Shown: positions 1-6,401, counted from the stretch's first letter. The stretch: 6,458 nucleotides of DNA from an uncultured Prevotella sp. (GCA_905372445.1 CAJPPF010000129.1:1-6458); one strand, 5' to 3'. Numbers and translations: made by a program. The notes: generated by a model not told the origin, from the letters alone.

Positions 1-123
1 TCCGGCATTTAACATCCGTTATACCTTGACGTTTTCCGAACTCCGGCATTTAACACCTATTATGTTTTGATGATTTCCGAACTTTGGGTCTTAACTTTCG
101 TTATGTTTTAATGTTTCCCGAAC
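1..123. repeat. Degenerate tandem array of three 41-bp units
   Basis: Three consecutive 41-bp units run from 1-41, 42-82 and 83-123, each ending in CCGAAC. By hand alignment units 1 and 2 agree at about 33 of 41 positions, and units 2 and 3 at about 28 of 41. The shared core is (T)TAAC...TTAT...TT.A.G..T..CCGAAC. A fourth unit starts (TTCGGCA, 124-130) but is lost at the junction with the transposase fragment; CGGCATTT reappears at 138-145. The unit boundary CCGAA-C-TTCGG at 118-128 is a perfect short palindrome. The period is not a multiple of three, so this is not a coding repeat. Unit 1 begins at the window edge, so the array may extend further left. Its function is unknown. Confidence 0.8.
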
Positions 124-153
124 TTCGGCAAGGCTCTCGGCATTTGTCGTTTT

Positions 154-429
154 TCATTTCAACTTAGTAATAAGCTGTATGCCATCAACAAACAGCCTCT
201 TGAAGAGATTCTGACTGATATATCCCTTGTCGCCTACCAACTTGCCATATATGAACTCCACAAAGGCTTTGTATTCCAATGGTTTTCGGTCATCAACGTC
301 ACCAGGAGTAATCATGAAGTTGAGAAGTTCTCCTTTCTCATTGCAAATCAGGTGCAACTTGAAACCGAAGAACCACCCCATGGAGCATTTTCCTCTTTGG
401 GCTATGCCTTTGAAAACCTTATGAATCAC
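154..429 (-). pseudogene. IS982-family transposase, internal fragment
   Basis: The reading frame resembles the middle of the IS982-family DDE transposase: HKVFKGIAQRG, then GWFFGFKLHLICNEKGE, LNFMITPGDVDDRKP and the second catalytic aspartate in VGDKGYIS. Intact members are roughly 290-300 residues. Only about 90 are left here, and both the first catalytic Asp region and the C-terminal Glu region are missing. The frame is open up to an ATG at 444, but the residues before HKV do not look like the family, so homology seems to start near 429. The TGA at 154-156 follows TKLK, where the family would continue. The next bases in another frame read MKN, which could be the original continuation after a small deletion, but this is too short to claim. 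No terminal inverted repeats or target duplications are evident. The fragment cannot encode an active transposase. Confidence 0.82.
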
Positions 430-548
430 CAAATTTATAGACACTTATAATTCGTCGAACTCACGTTAATTTAGATGACGATGAATAGCAATTCCGTCTT
501 CGTCCCTGCCGTCGGGCTCTTCTTCGCCTGCGTCGGTGGCTTTGGCGT
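430..548. other. Non-coding junction between IS fragment and palindromic element
   Basis: Together with the palindromic element and the tail up to 772, this forms about 340 bases without a credible gene. From 430 to about 480 it is AT-rich and carries a 9-bp odd palindrome, TTCGTCGAA (451-459), at the breakpoint side of the IS fragment. It might be a remnant of an insertion end, but I cannot match it to a known one. From about 495 the base composition turns GC-rich (GTCCCTGCCGTCGGG, then GCCTGCGTCGGTGGC). The part around 507-522 loosely resembles the arm of the neighbouring inverted repeat and could be a decayed extra copy. An open frame on the minus strand (461-661) gives an Arg/Ser-rich low-complexity peptide and is not believable as a gene. 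Confidence 0.5.
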
Positions 549-679
549 CTGCCGGCGTAGGGGCTTGATTTATCACGTTCCGCCACATGTTCCGGGTTCA
601 TTTCGTATCGTGTGAGCGATTGTTTGTTTTCACGGATGGAATTAGGAACGTGATGAATCACGCCCCGCGACGCCGGCAG
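549..679. repeat. MITE-like imperfect palindrome (~131 bp)
   Basis: The left arm (549-581) and right arm (645-679) are inverted copies. Both start CTGCCGGCGT reading inward, then differ by a 2-nt indel (A versus CGC), then share GGGGC.TGATT.ATCACGTTCC with two mismatches. A 63-nt spacer (582-644) separates them. The right arm itself holds a perfect sub-palindrome, CGTGAT-GA-ATCACG (649-662). The GTAGGGGC...TGATTTATCACG core (557-577) resembles small intergenic palindromic repeats of the GTAGGGGCGTGATTCATCACGCCCC kind found in many bacterial genomes; that resemblance is from memory. The element encodes nothing credible. It sits downstream of the operon, so as RNA it could fold into a long hairpin, but no T-run follows it on the minus strand to make it a classical terminator. 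Confidence 0.72.
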
Positions 680-690
680 GGTTCATTTCG
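594..690 (+). repeat. 12-bp direct repeat GGGTTCATTTCG, two copies
   Basis: GGGTTCATTTCG occurs at 594-605 inside the spacer of the palindromic element and again at 679-690, at the outer edge of its right arm, 85 bp apart. Each copy is followed about 15-17 bases later by a T-rich stretch (TTGTTTGTTTTC and TTATTTGTTTCC), so the similarity may extend weakly beyond 12 bp. This suggests a nested or tandemly duplicated unit in the palindromic element. From 691 to 772 I see no gene and no convincing terminator hairpin. Confidence 0.6.
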
Positions 691-772
691 CAAGAGTTGA
701 AGAGGTTATTTGTTTCCTCGTGCGGTTTATAATCGTTGGGAAATCGTTGAAGGAAACTTCAGAGAAAATCTT

Positions 773-1624
773 TTATAGTGGTCGGACGACTCTTATACCG
801 ATTTGGCTTGGATGTTTCTGCATGTATTTGAAAAGTGTCATCGGCTCATCAACTACTTTCTTGTGTATTTGCGAAGCATTGAGCAGATGTAATGTTCCGT
901 CATTATGCCATGAGGCAATGCCTATATGGCTGGTGTCAAGTCCGGGTTTCTTGGTTAGTATTACAATGATGTCTCCATTTTTTATGTGCTTCTTTAGGAG
1001 GGCATGTCTGGCAAGGTTGTGTTTTGGTATGTAACGGAAGCGCCTGCCGGTAATTTGCTTTTCCGTCGTGCGGATATTCTTTATTAAGGAAGTGTCGTGC
1101 ACGAGAGCGGGGTAGGCGGTGTGATGGGTTGACATGTAGTGCAAGGCTACAGTCTGTGTGGCTGTAAAGGGTGTTGTGCTGGCAGTGTGTTCCTTGATGA
1201 ATCCGTTGCGTGTGTTCTCGTCAATCCATGCTGTGAAGTAATGGTTTCGTGCCGGATATGATATTCGTCCGTCTTTATAGCGTATCTGTCGTAGGAAGTT
1301 GGAAAAGTCGAGAAATGTGCGCTTGCCTGATTTCATGCATAGGCTTAGGGCAAGGATGTTCTCTGTGAACGTGGTGCAATCCAGTTCGCGCAGGTTGATT
1401 ATCAGGTTTTCTTTTTTTGTCGTCTCGAGTGTTTTGGCAACATATGGCAGTCCCTTTAACCTGTTTCCAAAGTATGACATGTAATCGTTCGTTGTGCCTT
1501 TGGCTGGTGCAGCGGCGAGCAGCTCGACGACTTTCAGGCTATCCTCTCGCTCATAGATTATGCTCTGAGCATTTGTGTGATATGCAAGGAATGATATGGC
1601 TATAATCAGGCTGAATCGTTTCAT
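773..1624 (-). CDS. DUF1460 / N-acetylmuramoyl-L-alanine amidase-like secreted protein
   Basis: The 283-residue product fits the DUF1460 family (Pfam 'N-acetylmuramoyl-L-alanine amidase-like'), a branch of the NlpC/P60 papain-like fold thought to act on peptidoglycan or related amides. A signal peptide is evident (KRFSLIIAISFLAYHTNA, cleavage near residue 19-20), so it should be exported to the periplasm. The diagnostic block ELDCTTFTENILAL (80-93) carries the presumed nucleophile Cys83. It is followed by IRYKDG (114-119) and RNHYFTAWIDEN (126-137). The second block, KPGLDTSHIGIAS (226-238), carries the presumed base His233. LLNAS (247-251) is where the third polar residue is expected; here it is Asn249, where I recall His in many members. 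Length is normal for the family. It is the last gene of the operon, 30 nt after the DUF4421 gene, with an A-rich leader and no Shine-Dalgarno sequence. The exact substrate is not established. Confidence 0.85.
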   Translation of the reverse strand: MKRFSLIIAISFLAYHTNAQSIIYEREDSLKVVELLAAAPAKGTTNDYMSYFGNRLKGLPYVAKTLETTKKENLIINLRELDCTTFTENILALSLCMKSGKRTFLDFSNFLRQIRYKDGRISYPARNHYFTAWIDENTRNGFIKEHTASTTPFTATQTVALHYMSTHHTAYPALVHDTSLIKNIRTTEKQITGRRFRYIPKHNLARHALLKKHIKNGDIIVILTKKPGLDTSHIGIASWHNDGTLHLLNASQIHKKVVDEPMTLFKYMQKHPSQIGIRVVRPL

Positions 1625-1654
1625 AATGCTGTGTTTTCGCTCGTGGGGTGGGGT

Positions 1655-2809
1655 TTATCGTCGTTGACGGCGTTGCGATGACGTTCGATATTTCTTTTTC
1701 ACTAAGAAGTTGAAACCGCCGTAGATATTAATCATGCCGAAGACGTTATTGACCATAAACTCTTTCTTGGAGTAGTTGTATGAGTGGACGATTGCGCTCG
1801 CTCCCACAAACCAACGGCTGTTATTCCATACGAGTCCGAAGCGCCCGACGCCGTCGAGTGTGAGGTTTGATAATTTGAAGTCGCGGAAGCTGATGCTCTC
1901 ACCGAAGATGTTTGATCCATGCGTTGAGTTTGATATGGTGTGCTTGTAACTTATTGCCAGCGATAGTGATGATGCAAAGAGCCAGTTCTTTGCAAAGACC
2001 CAGTTATAGCCATATCCGCCCGAGAGTGATAAGGCTGTGTATGTGATGTTTTCCGTTTCTGTGGTGTTGACAAATGGCGGGATGACATCAGGACCTAATC
2101 TCTCTCTTGTTATTGTATTCAGTTTTTTCCAGTCGATCTGTAGCGTGTGTTGTGTATAGCCTATGCCTACCAAAGGCGAGCCGCAGGAAATCTTTTGCTG
2201 TGTGCTCTGATTGAAGGCGGCAGGGTAGGAGAAACGTCGATGGTTGAATATGTAGTACAGGTTCATGCCTGTGACGCTTGACTGCAAACCATCGAATGGC
2301 AGGTTCTCCAATGCCGATGTGTTGTCGACACCTGCAATGCTCACATTCTTTATAGTATAGTCATCGCCAGATTTCCGCCAAAAGAGGTCGACGCCTATGG
2401 GCAGTGAGTAGAGACTGATGTCGAACTCCTTTCTTTTATTCCCGTCGTTCATGTGCAGTACGTCAACCGACCATCCAAGGAAAATCAGACTCCAGCCTAT
2501 GTAAGGTCCGATCTTCATCGAAGGCTTTGGCTCGAATCGGACGCTGTTGCCCCTGCCGTCAGATACGCGATATACTTCGTATGAATAACGATTCTGCACC
2601 ATTGCCTGCAGCTTGTAATGTTGTGGTTCGATGTATGCCGTGTCAACATTAAACAGATTATCTATAACTTTTGAAGCAATCTTGATGAATGAATGCCGCC
2701 GTGGTGGCACACGAGTCGTGTCGCGAGCCGTCGACAGTGTGTCCGACGTATGTGCCGCAGACGTCAGGCCGATGAGAAGAAAGAGGAGGAATATGATTTT
2801 CTTTTTCAT
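1655..2809 (-). CDS. DUF4421 family envelope (outer-membrane barrel-like) protein
   Basis: The 384-residue product matches the DUF4421 family, common in Bacteroidota and of unknown function. Recognisable blocks are DTAYIEPQHYKLQAMVQN (56-73), the PKPSMKIGPYIGWSLIFLGWSVDV stretch (95-117), FDISLYSLPIGVDLFWRKSGDDYTI (129-153) and FSYPAAFNQSTQQKISCGS (193-211). It starts with a cleavable-looking signal peptide (KKKIIFLLFLLIGLTSA, cleavage near 18-19). The second half alternates polar and aromatic residues in short strands (LSLSGGYGYNWVFAKNWLFASSLSLAISY, 260-288, and the C-terminal INIYGGFNFLV), as in an outer-membrane beta-barrel, but it ends in a basic tail (KKKYRTSSQRRQRR) rather than a terminal aromatic residue. 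The ATG lies one base after the stop of the upstream oxidoreductase gene (TAA-A-ATG), so translation is probably coupled. The location is inferred; no activity can be assigned. Confidence 0.85.
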   Translation of the reverse strand: MKKKIIFLLFLLIGLTSAAHTSDTLSTARDTTRVPPRRHSFIKIASKVIDNLFNVDTAYIEPQHYKLQAMVQNRYSYEVYRVSDGRGNSVRFEPKPSMKIGPYIGWSLIFLGWSVDVLHMNDGNKRKEFDISLYSLPIGVDLFWRKSGDDYTIKNVSIAGVDNTSALENLPFDGLQSSVTGMNLYYIFNHRRFSYPAAFNQSTQQKISCGSPLVGIGYTQHTLQIDWKKLNTITRERLGPDVIPPFVNTTETENITYTALSLSGGYGYNWVFAKNWLFASSLSLAISYKHTISNSTHGSNIFGESISFRDFKLSNLTLDGVGRFGLVWNNSRWFVGASAIVHSYNYSKKEFMVNNVFGMINIYGGFNFLVKKKYRTSSQRRQRR

Positions 2810-2810
2810 T

Positions 2811-3791
2811 TTATAGCTTCCAGAGTATTCTATCCATTACCCAGTTGACCGGTGTGGCGCTGACAGAGTCGCACTGGCATAGACCGTAGCCCTGCAAATG
2901 CTCCGTGACATTCTTTATAAGCGGTGACTGTACGTGTGGCGGATTTGGTATGCGAAAACTTGTTATTCCTTCTTTGTTGACGAGCTTTATAGGGTCGTAT
3001 GTGAAAACAGAGAACGACAGTGTACCTTTATCTCCAATGATTTCTATACGGTCCTCTTTGGCACTCTTATGCCCGACAAAACACCATGAGCCTGAGCCGG
3101 CGATACCACTCTCAAAAAGAAAACATGCCGATATATTGTCCTCTGCTTTGTATAACCCCGCCCGGTTTGTCGGATAGCCGTGGGCACGTGTGATGACACC
3201 GAAAATTTCTTGTAGAAGGTCAAGCTGGTGGGCTGCCAGGTCGTAGAAATATCCACCTCCGGCAATATCAGGCAGGAGTCGCCAAGGAAGGTTCTGGCTG
3301 TTATAGTCGAGTTCACGAGGAGGCACAGAGAAACGAAGTTGAATATTTAAGACCTTGCCAACGGAACCGCTGTCGATGAGTGACTTTACTTTCTTGAAGT
3401 ATGGTAGGTATCGACGGTAATATGCTACGAAGCATGGGACGCCCGTCTCCTGACTGATGCGATTTATTCTAGCACAGTCTTCATAGCTTGATGCCAAGGG
3501 CTTCTCTACATACACAGGCTTACCGGCTTTCATTGACATTATGGCGTATGTGGCATGACTCGAAGGTGGTGTGGCTATATAAATTGCATTCACCTCAGGG
3601 TCCTCGATTAGTGCTATAGGGTCGGTATACCATTTCTTTATGCCATGCCTTTGAGCGTATGAACGGGCTTTCTCGGAATTGCGGCTCATCACCGCTTCAA
3701 TGTGTGAACCTGCAATCTCGTTAAAGGCTGGTCCGGATTTCTTTTCGGTGACTTCACCGCAACCAATGAATCCCCATGCTATCTTCTTCAT
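2811..3791 (-). CDS. Gfo/Idh/MocA-family NAD(P)-dependent oxidoreductase
   Basis: The 326-residue cytoplasmic enzyme belongs to the Gfo/Idh/MocA family, which oxidises or reduces sugars, inositols and related polyols with NAD(P). The N-terminal Rossmann fold opens with GFIGCG (7-12), continues through AVMSRNSEKA (33-42) and IYIATPPSSHA (70-80), and reaches the family's EKP motif (96-98) with the presumed catalytic Lys97. The C-terminal alpha/beta domain has the GGGYFYDLAAHQLDLL stretch (178-193), giving the usual Asp184 and His188. The last residues, VNWVMDRIL, match the typical family end, so the gene is complete. Members differ widely in substrate and the sequence does not tell which sugar is used. 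No transport or sugar-catabolism gene lies beside it to help. It is fourth from the left in the operon, 24 nt after nudC and one base before the DUF4421 gene. Confidence 0.92.
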   Translation of the reverse strand: MKKIAWGFIGCGEVTEKKSGPAFNEIAGSHIEAVMSRNSEKARSYAQRHGIKKWYTDPIALIEDPEVNAIYIATPPSSHATYAIMSMKAGKPVYVEKPLASSYEDCARINRISQETGVPCFVAYYRRYLPYFKKVKSLIDSGSVGKVLNIQLRFSVPPRELDYNSQNLPWRLLPDIAGGGYFYDLAAHQLDLLQEIFGVITRAHGYPTNRAGLYKAEDNISACFLFESGIAGSGSWCFVGHKSAKEDRIEIIGDKGTLSFSVFTYDPIKLVNKEGITSFRIPNPPHVQSPLIKNVTEHLQGYGLCQCDSVSATPVNWVMDRILWKL

Positions 3792-3815
3792 ATTGTATTG
3801 TTATCTTGCTTTTGT

Positions 3816-4583
3816 TTATTGTTCTTTCAACCACATATCAATGAGTTGGCGTGCTATGCTTAGTTTCTCGGGCAGGGTGGGGAGATTGTCTTTTGTAAAC
3901 CATTGTCCGTCGCTTAATTCTGACTGCTGTAGAGTGATACGGCCACTCACGTAGTCGGTCATGAACCCCACCATCAGACCGTTTGGATATGGCCACGGCT
4001 GTGAACTGATATATTTCAGTTCTCCTACTGTCAGTCCTACCTCTTCACATATTTCACGACGTGCCGCATTCTCGAGTGTCTCGCCTAATTCCACGAATCC
4101 GGCAACCAGCCCATAGAAGTTTTTGCGGAAATTGTTCGCATGAACAAGAAGAGCCTTGTCACCATTACGTATAAGTGTTATAACAGCGATGGCAGGTGAT
4201 GGCCAAATCTCATTTCCACACACGGTGCAGCGTTTAGAAATATAGCTTTCCTTTTTCATTCTGCCGCCACAAATACCGCAGAACTGTGTCGTGTAGTCCC
4301 AGAATAGTAACTGATGACAATGTCCTGCTTTGAGATATATCTCCTTAGGCAGTTTGTAAAATGAAGCTCTTAGTCCGCACATCTCGTGATCATCAAGGTA
4401 TGTGATCGGAGCATCCACTCTGAAAGTTCTTACTTCTTCTCCGTCTTCCATTGGTGTTATTTGATGAATTTCGGTCGAATGCTTTACTGCTATTGGAGGA
4501 TCGTCACAGCGTGGTACTGTGTATGTGCCATCATGACATTTTCTTATCAGCATATCGCTCTTAAAGAATACAAACCAAAGCAT
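3816..4583 (-). CDS. nudC: NAD(+)/NADH pyrophosphatase, Nudix hydrolase (NudC type)
   Basis: The 255-residue product is close in length to E. coli NudC (about 257). NudC cleaves NAD(H) to NMN(H) and AMP, and in characterised members removes NAD caps from RNA 5' ends. A four-Cys zinc ribbon is present: Cys102 and Cys105 (FCGICGG), Cys119 and Cys122 (CTVCGN). The Nudix box is complete, running G162-x5-E168-x7-R176-E177-x-x-E180-E181-x-G183, which supplies the metal ligands. The NudC signature SQPWPFPxS appears as SQPWPYPNG (194-202), with Tyr for Phe and Gly for the last Ser. The ligand pocket is therefore nearly standard but not identical. The N-terminal part (1-95) is divergent, as is common. 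The ATG at 4583 lies 11 nt after the nucleotidase stop, preceded by an A/G-rich AGAAAGACATC. The protein is cytoplasmic, with no signal peptide or membrane segment. Confidence 0.92.
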   Translation of the reverse strand: MLWFVFFKSDMLIRKCHDGTYTVPRCDDPPIAVKHSTEIHQITPMEDGEEVRTFRVDAPITYLDDHEMCGLRASFYKLPKEIYLKAGHCHQLLFWDYTTQFCGICGGRMKKESYISKRCTVCGNEIWPSPAIAVITLIRNGDKALLVHANNFRKNFYGLVAGFVELGETLENAARREICEEVGLTVGELKYISSQPWPYPNGLMVGFMTDYVSGRITLQQSELSDGQWFTKDNLPTLPEKLSIARQLIDMWLKEQ

Positions 4584-4594
4584 GATGTCTTTCT

Positions 4595-6337
4595 TTATTT
4601 GCTGTTGTTCTGGAAAAGAATCTTCTTATCTCTTTCTATTGCAGGCATGGTCCATTCCTCAGGCACAAAACGCCAGTTGTTGTTTGCTTTGGGTGTTATC
4701 GTACCAACGTTCTCTATTTCCTGCATGAGATAATAGCGTAGGTCGAGCTCGCTTTCCCACACTTTTCGTTTCTCAATTTCTGATTTTGATAAACCAGCCC
4801 CTCTTGTAAGAAGTTCGCCGCCACCATTGGCACGGTAACTGTTCATCGCCACGAGGTAGGTCTGACGTGGGTTGAACGGTTCGCCGTTGGAGAACTGGAT
4901 AATCTTCACTTTATGTCCGTCAGGTTTTGTTACGTCAACCTCGTAGTCAATACCTGCTGCAGAATCGAAGTTGAAAATATAATTTTTGAATCCGGCACGT
5001 TCATTATTGTCCTTTGTGTTTTCGTTTAGAAGCAATATATGATCTTCTTTACTTTCCATGGTATTAATCCACAGACTGTAACTCATCTCCAGATGTCTAC
5101 GTATTTCTTCGCCGGTCATCTTGACAGTACAGAGCTTGTTCTCAAATTTATATAGATTGAACATGTCGCCCACATGAAGTTCGCCGGCATCTAAGTGCGT
5201 GTTTAGAGTAAGTGGAGCAAAGAAGGACACCTGAGCTCCTGATAGTTTGAGTTGCATGTTCTGTACGAAATCTGTAAACGGACACGAACCGAAGTAACAC
5301 TCATTAGTCGACATTGGCTCTGTGAGTCTGCCTATTGGGCGGTTTACATATTCGCTGACCATATCTGCTTGTTTCGCAAAAGCTCTAATGAAAGCATCGC
5401 TAATAGGTTCGTCTTCTATATTTACTATTTTACCTTCAATGTGTTTGTCAATAATCTTATTCTTTTTCAGTGTGACGGTTATCTCTGCGTCAGCAATATT
5501 TCGTGCATTGTTTGCAGGATTAAGAATCCACACATTTTTACCTTCACGGTTTGTCAATTCAGAACAGAATTTAATATGGTCGTGTCCGTAGAAGATAATG
5601 TCAAATCCCGGAATCTCACGAGCAATTTCTTCTGTGCAGTTTTCCTTATATTCGCTCGTACTTATGCCATCGCGTCGACCTGAGTGAAACAGTCCTATTA
5701 GAATATCAGGCTTCTCTTGTTTCCGTATTTGCTCAACCCATTTGCGTGTTGATACCATCATTTCTTCAAACTGCAAATTCTCCCATAATTCCTCTCCGAG
5801 CCAACTTGGTATGGCGGGCGTCAACATTCCCAGTACCACAATCTTTACTCCATCGCGATAAAAGACTTCATAAGGTTTAAGATATGGTTTACCGGTTGTT
5901 GTGTCAATGATATTTGCACCAAGTACTGCGGCTCTGGTTTCACCTATCCATTTATCATAGACTTCGTGTCCTGGCTCTATATCGTGGTTTCCGATGTTTT
6001 GGACATTATATCCCATGAAATTGGTTATAGAAGCAGCTATATTTTCTTGATTCTTTGCAATATAATTGAAGAAATATGTAATCGGTTGACCTTGCAGAAT
6101 GTCACCATTATCAAGTAACAGTAGGTTTTTACCACTCTCTTTACGCACGTTTTCAATATAAGAATATATACGTGCCATGGAGCCTTTCTTTTGTTGACGC
6201 TTTATAAAATCGTATGGCAGAAACGAACCATGAACATCGGTTGTTTCGATAATACGAATCTTTACTGTTTTTGTCTTAGCGGACAGATTTGTTATAGCAA
6301 ACATTGAAAAGATTGCTAATGAAATAAACCATTTCAT
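4595..6337 (-). CDS. Secreted 5'-nucleotidase / 2',3'-cyclic phosphodiesterase family metallophosphatase
   Basis: The 580-residue protein has the two-domain layout of UshA/CpdB-type enzymes, which hydrolyse nucleotides or cyclic nucleotides in the periplasm. A signal peptide (MKWFISLAIFSMFAITNLSA, cleavage near 20) precedes a calcineurin-like domain. Metal ligands are visible in order: Asp34 and His36 (TTDVHG), Asp79 (NGDILQG), Asn117-His118 (GNHD), His218 (FHSG), and His252 and His254 (GHDH). The C-terminal 5'-nucleotidase domain starts near 330 and includes YKFENKLCTVKMTGEEIRRHLE (396-416) and the substrate-side loop NSYRANGGGE (499-508). That loop looks more like the CpdB branch (NNYRA.GG) than UshA, so 2',3'-cyclic phosphodiesterase/3'-nucleotidase activity is plausible. 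I would not assign cpdB from sequence reading alone. It is the first gene of the operon. The ATG at 6337 lies about 28 nt from the predicted transcription start. A two-codon frame (ATG-ACA-TAG, 6351-6343) sits in the leader. Confidence 0.9.
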   Translation of the reverse strand: MKWFISLAIFSMFAITNLSAKTKTVKIRIIETTDVHGSFLPYDFIKRQQKKGSMARIYSYIENVRKESGKNLLLLDNGDILQGQPITYFFNYIAKNQENIAASITNFMGYNVQNIGNHDIEPGHEVYDKWIGETRAAVLGANIIDTTTGKPYLKPYEVFYRDGVKIVVLGMLTPAIPSWLGEELWENLQFEEMMVSTRKWVEQIRKQEKPDILIGLFHSGRRDGISTSEYKENCTEEIAREIPGFDIIFYGHDHIKFCSELTNREGKNVWILNPANNARNIADAEITVTLKKNKIIDKHIEGKIVNIEDEPISDAFIRAFAKQADMVSEYVNRPIGRLTEPMSTNECYFGSCPFTDFVQNMQLKLSGAQVSFFAPLTLNTHLDAGELHVGDMFNLYKFENKLCTVKMTGEEIRRHLEMSYSLWINTMESKEDHILLLNENTKDNNERAGFKNYIFNFDSAAGIDYEVDVTKPDGHKVKIIQFSNGEPFNPRQTYLVAMNSYRANGGGELLTRGAGLSKSEIEKRKVWESELDLRYYLMQEIENVGTITPKANNNWRFVPEEWTMPAIERDKKILFQNNSK

Positions 6338-6370
6338 TGTATCTATGTCATTTTATTTAATGGAGACTTG

Positions 6371-6401
6371 CAAAGTTACTTCTTTTTTTTTGATTCTCAA
6401 A
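6371..6401 (-). promoter_or_regulatory. Bacteroidota-type promoter of the five-gene operon
   Basis: On the minus strand a -33 box TTTG (6401-6398) is followed by exactly 19 bp and a -7 box TAACTTTG (6378-6371), which fits the Bacteroidota consensus TTTG-N19-TAnnTTTG. Transcription should start near 6364-6367, giving a short AT-rich leader of about 28 nt. I found no comparable match in the gaps between the downstream genes, so this is probably the promoter for all five. The spacer contains a nine-A run on the minus strand. Confidence 0.8.

Larger units (their letters stand above)
773..6337 (-). other. Predicted five-gene operon
   Basis: Five minus-strand genes follow one promoter with gaps of 11, 24, 1 and 30 nt: nucleotidase, nudC, Gfo/Idh/MocA oxidoreductase, DUF4421 and DUF1460. 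The order puts the exported nucleotidase first and the two uncharacterised envelope proteins last. Nucleotidase and NudC both act on nucleotide phosphate bonds, but on opposite sides of the inner membrane. The DUF4421 and DUF1460 proteins are both exported. Functional unity of the whole set is not shown by the sequence. No strong intrinsic terminator is seen after the last stop at 773. Confidence 0.7.

Noticed and set aside
1..123. Possible CRISPR array
   Set aside because: The 41-bp period has no constant repeat separated by unique spacers. Similarity runs across the whole unit, the repeat portion is degenerate, and no cas gene is near.
461..661. Minus-strand open frame of 66 codons, Arg-rich
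   Set aside because: It runs through the inverted-repeat element and its GC-rich flank, is low-complexity (Arg and Ser runs), has no family resemblance and no promoter or leader. It is a by-product of the repeat.
702..719. Possible terminator hairpin GAGG...CCTC after the operon
   Set aside because: The stem is only four base pairs with a ten-base loop, and no T-run follows on the minus strand.
720..1034. Plus-strand open frame of 104 codons opposite the DUF1460 gene
   Set aside because: It lies antisense to the C-terminal part of a well-supported gene, and its Cys/Phe-rich product resembles no family.
5252..5683. Plus-strand open frame of 143 codons inside the nucleotidase gene
   Set aside because: It is antisense to conserved metallophosphatase sequence, including the GHDH region, and has no independent support.
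6343..6351. Two-codon upstream frame ATG-ACA-TAG in the nucleotidase leader
   Set aside because: It is a real string in the predicted leader, but such a minimal frame is likely by chance in AT-rich DNA and has no attenuator structure around it.
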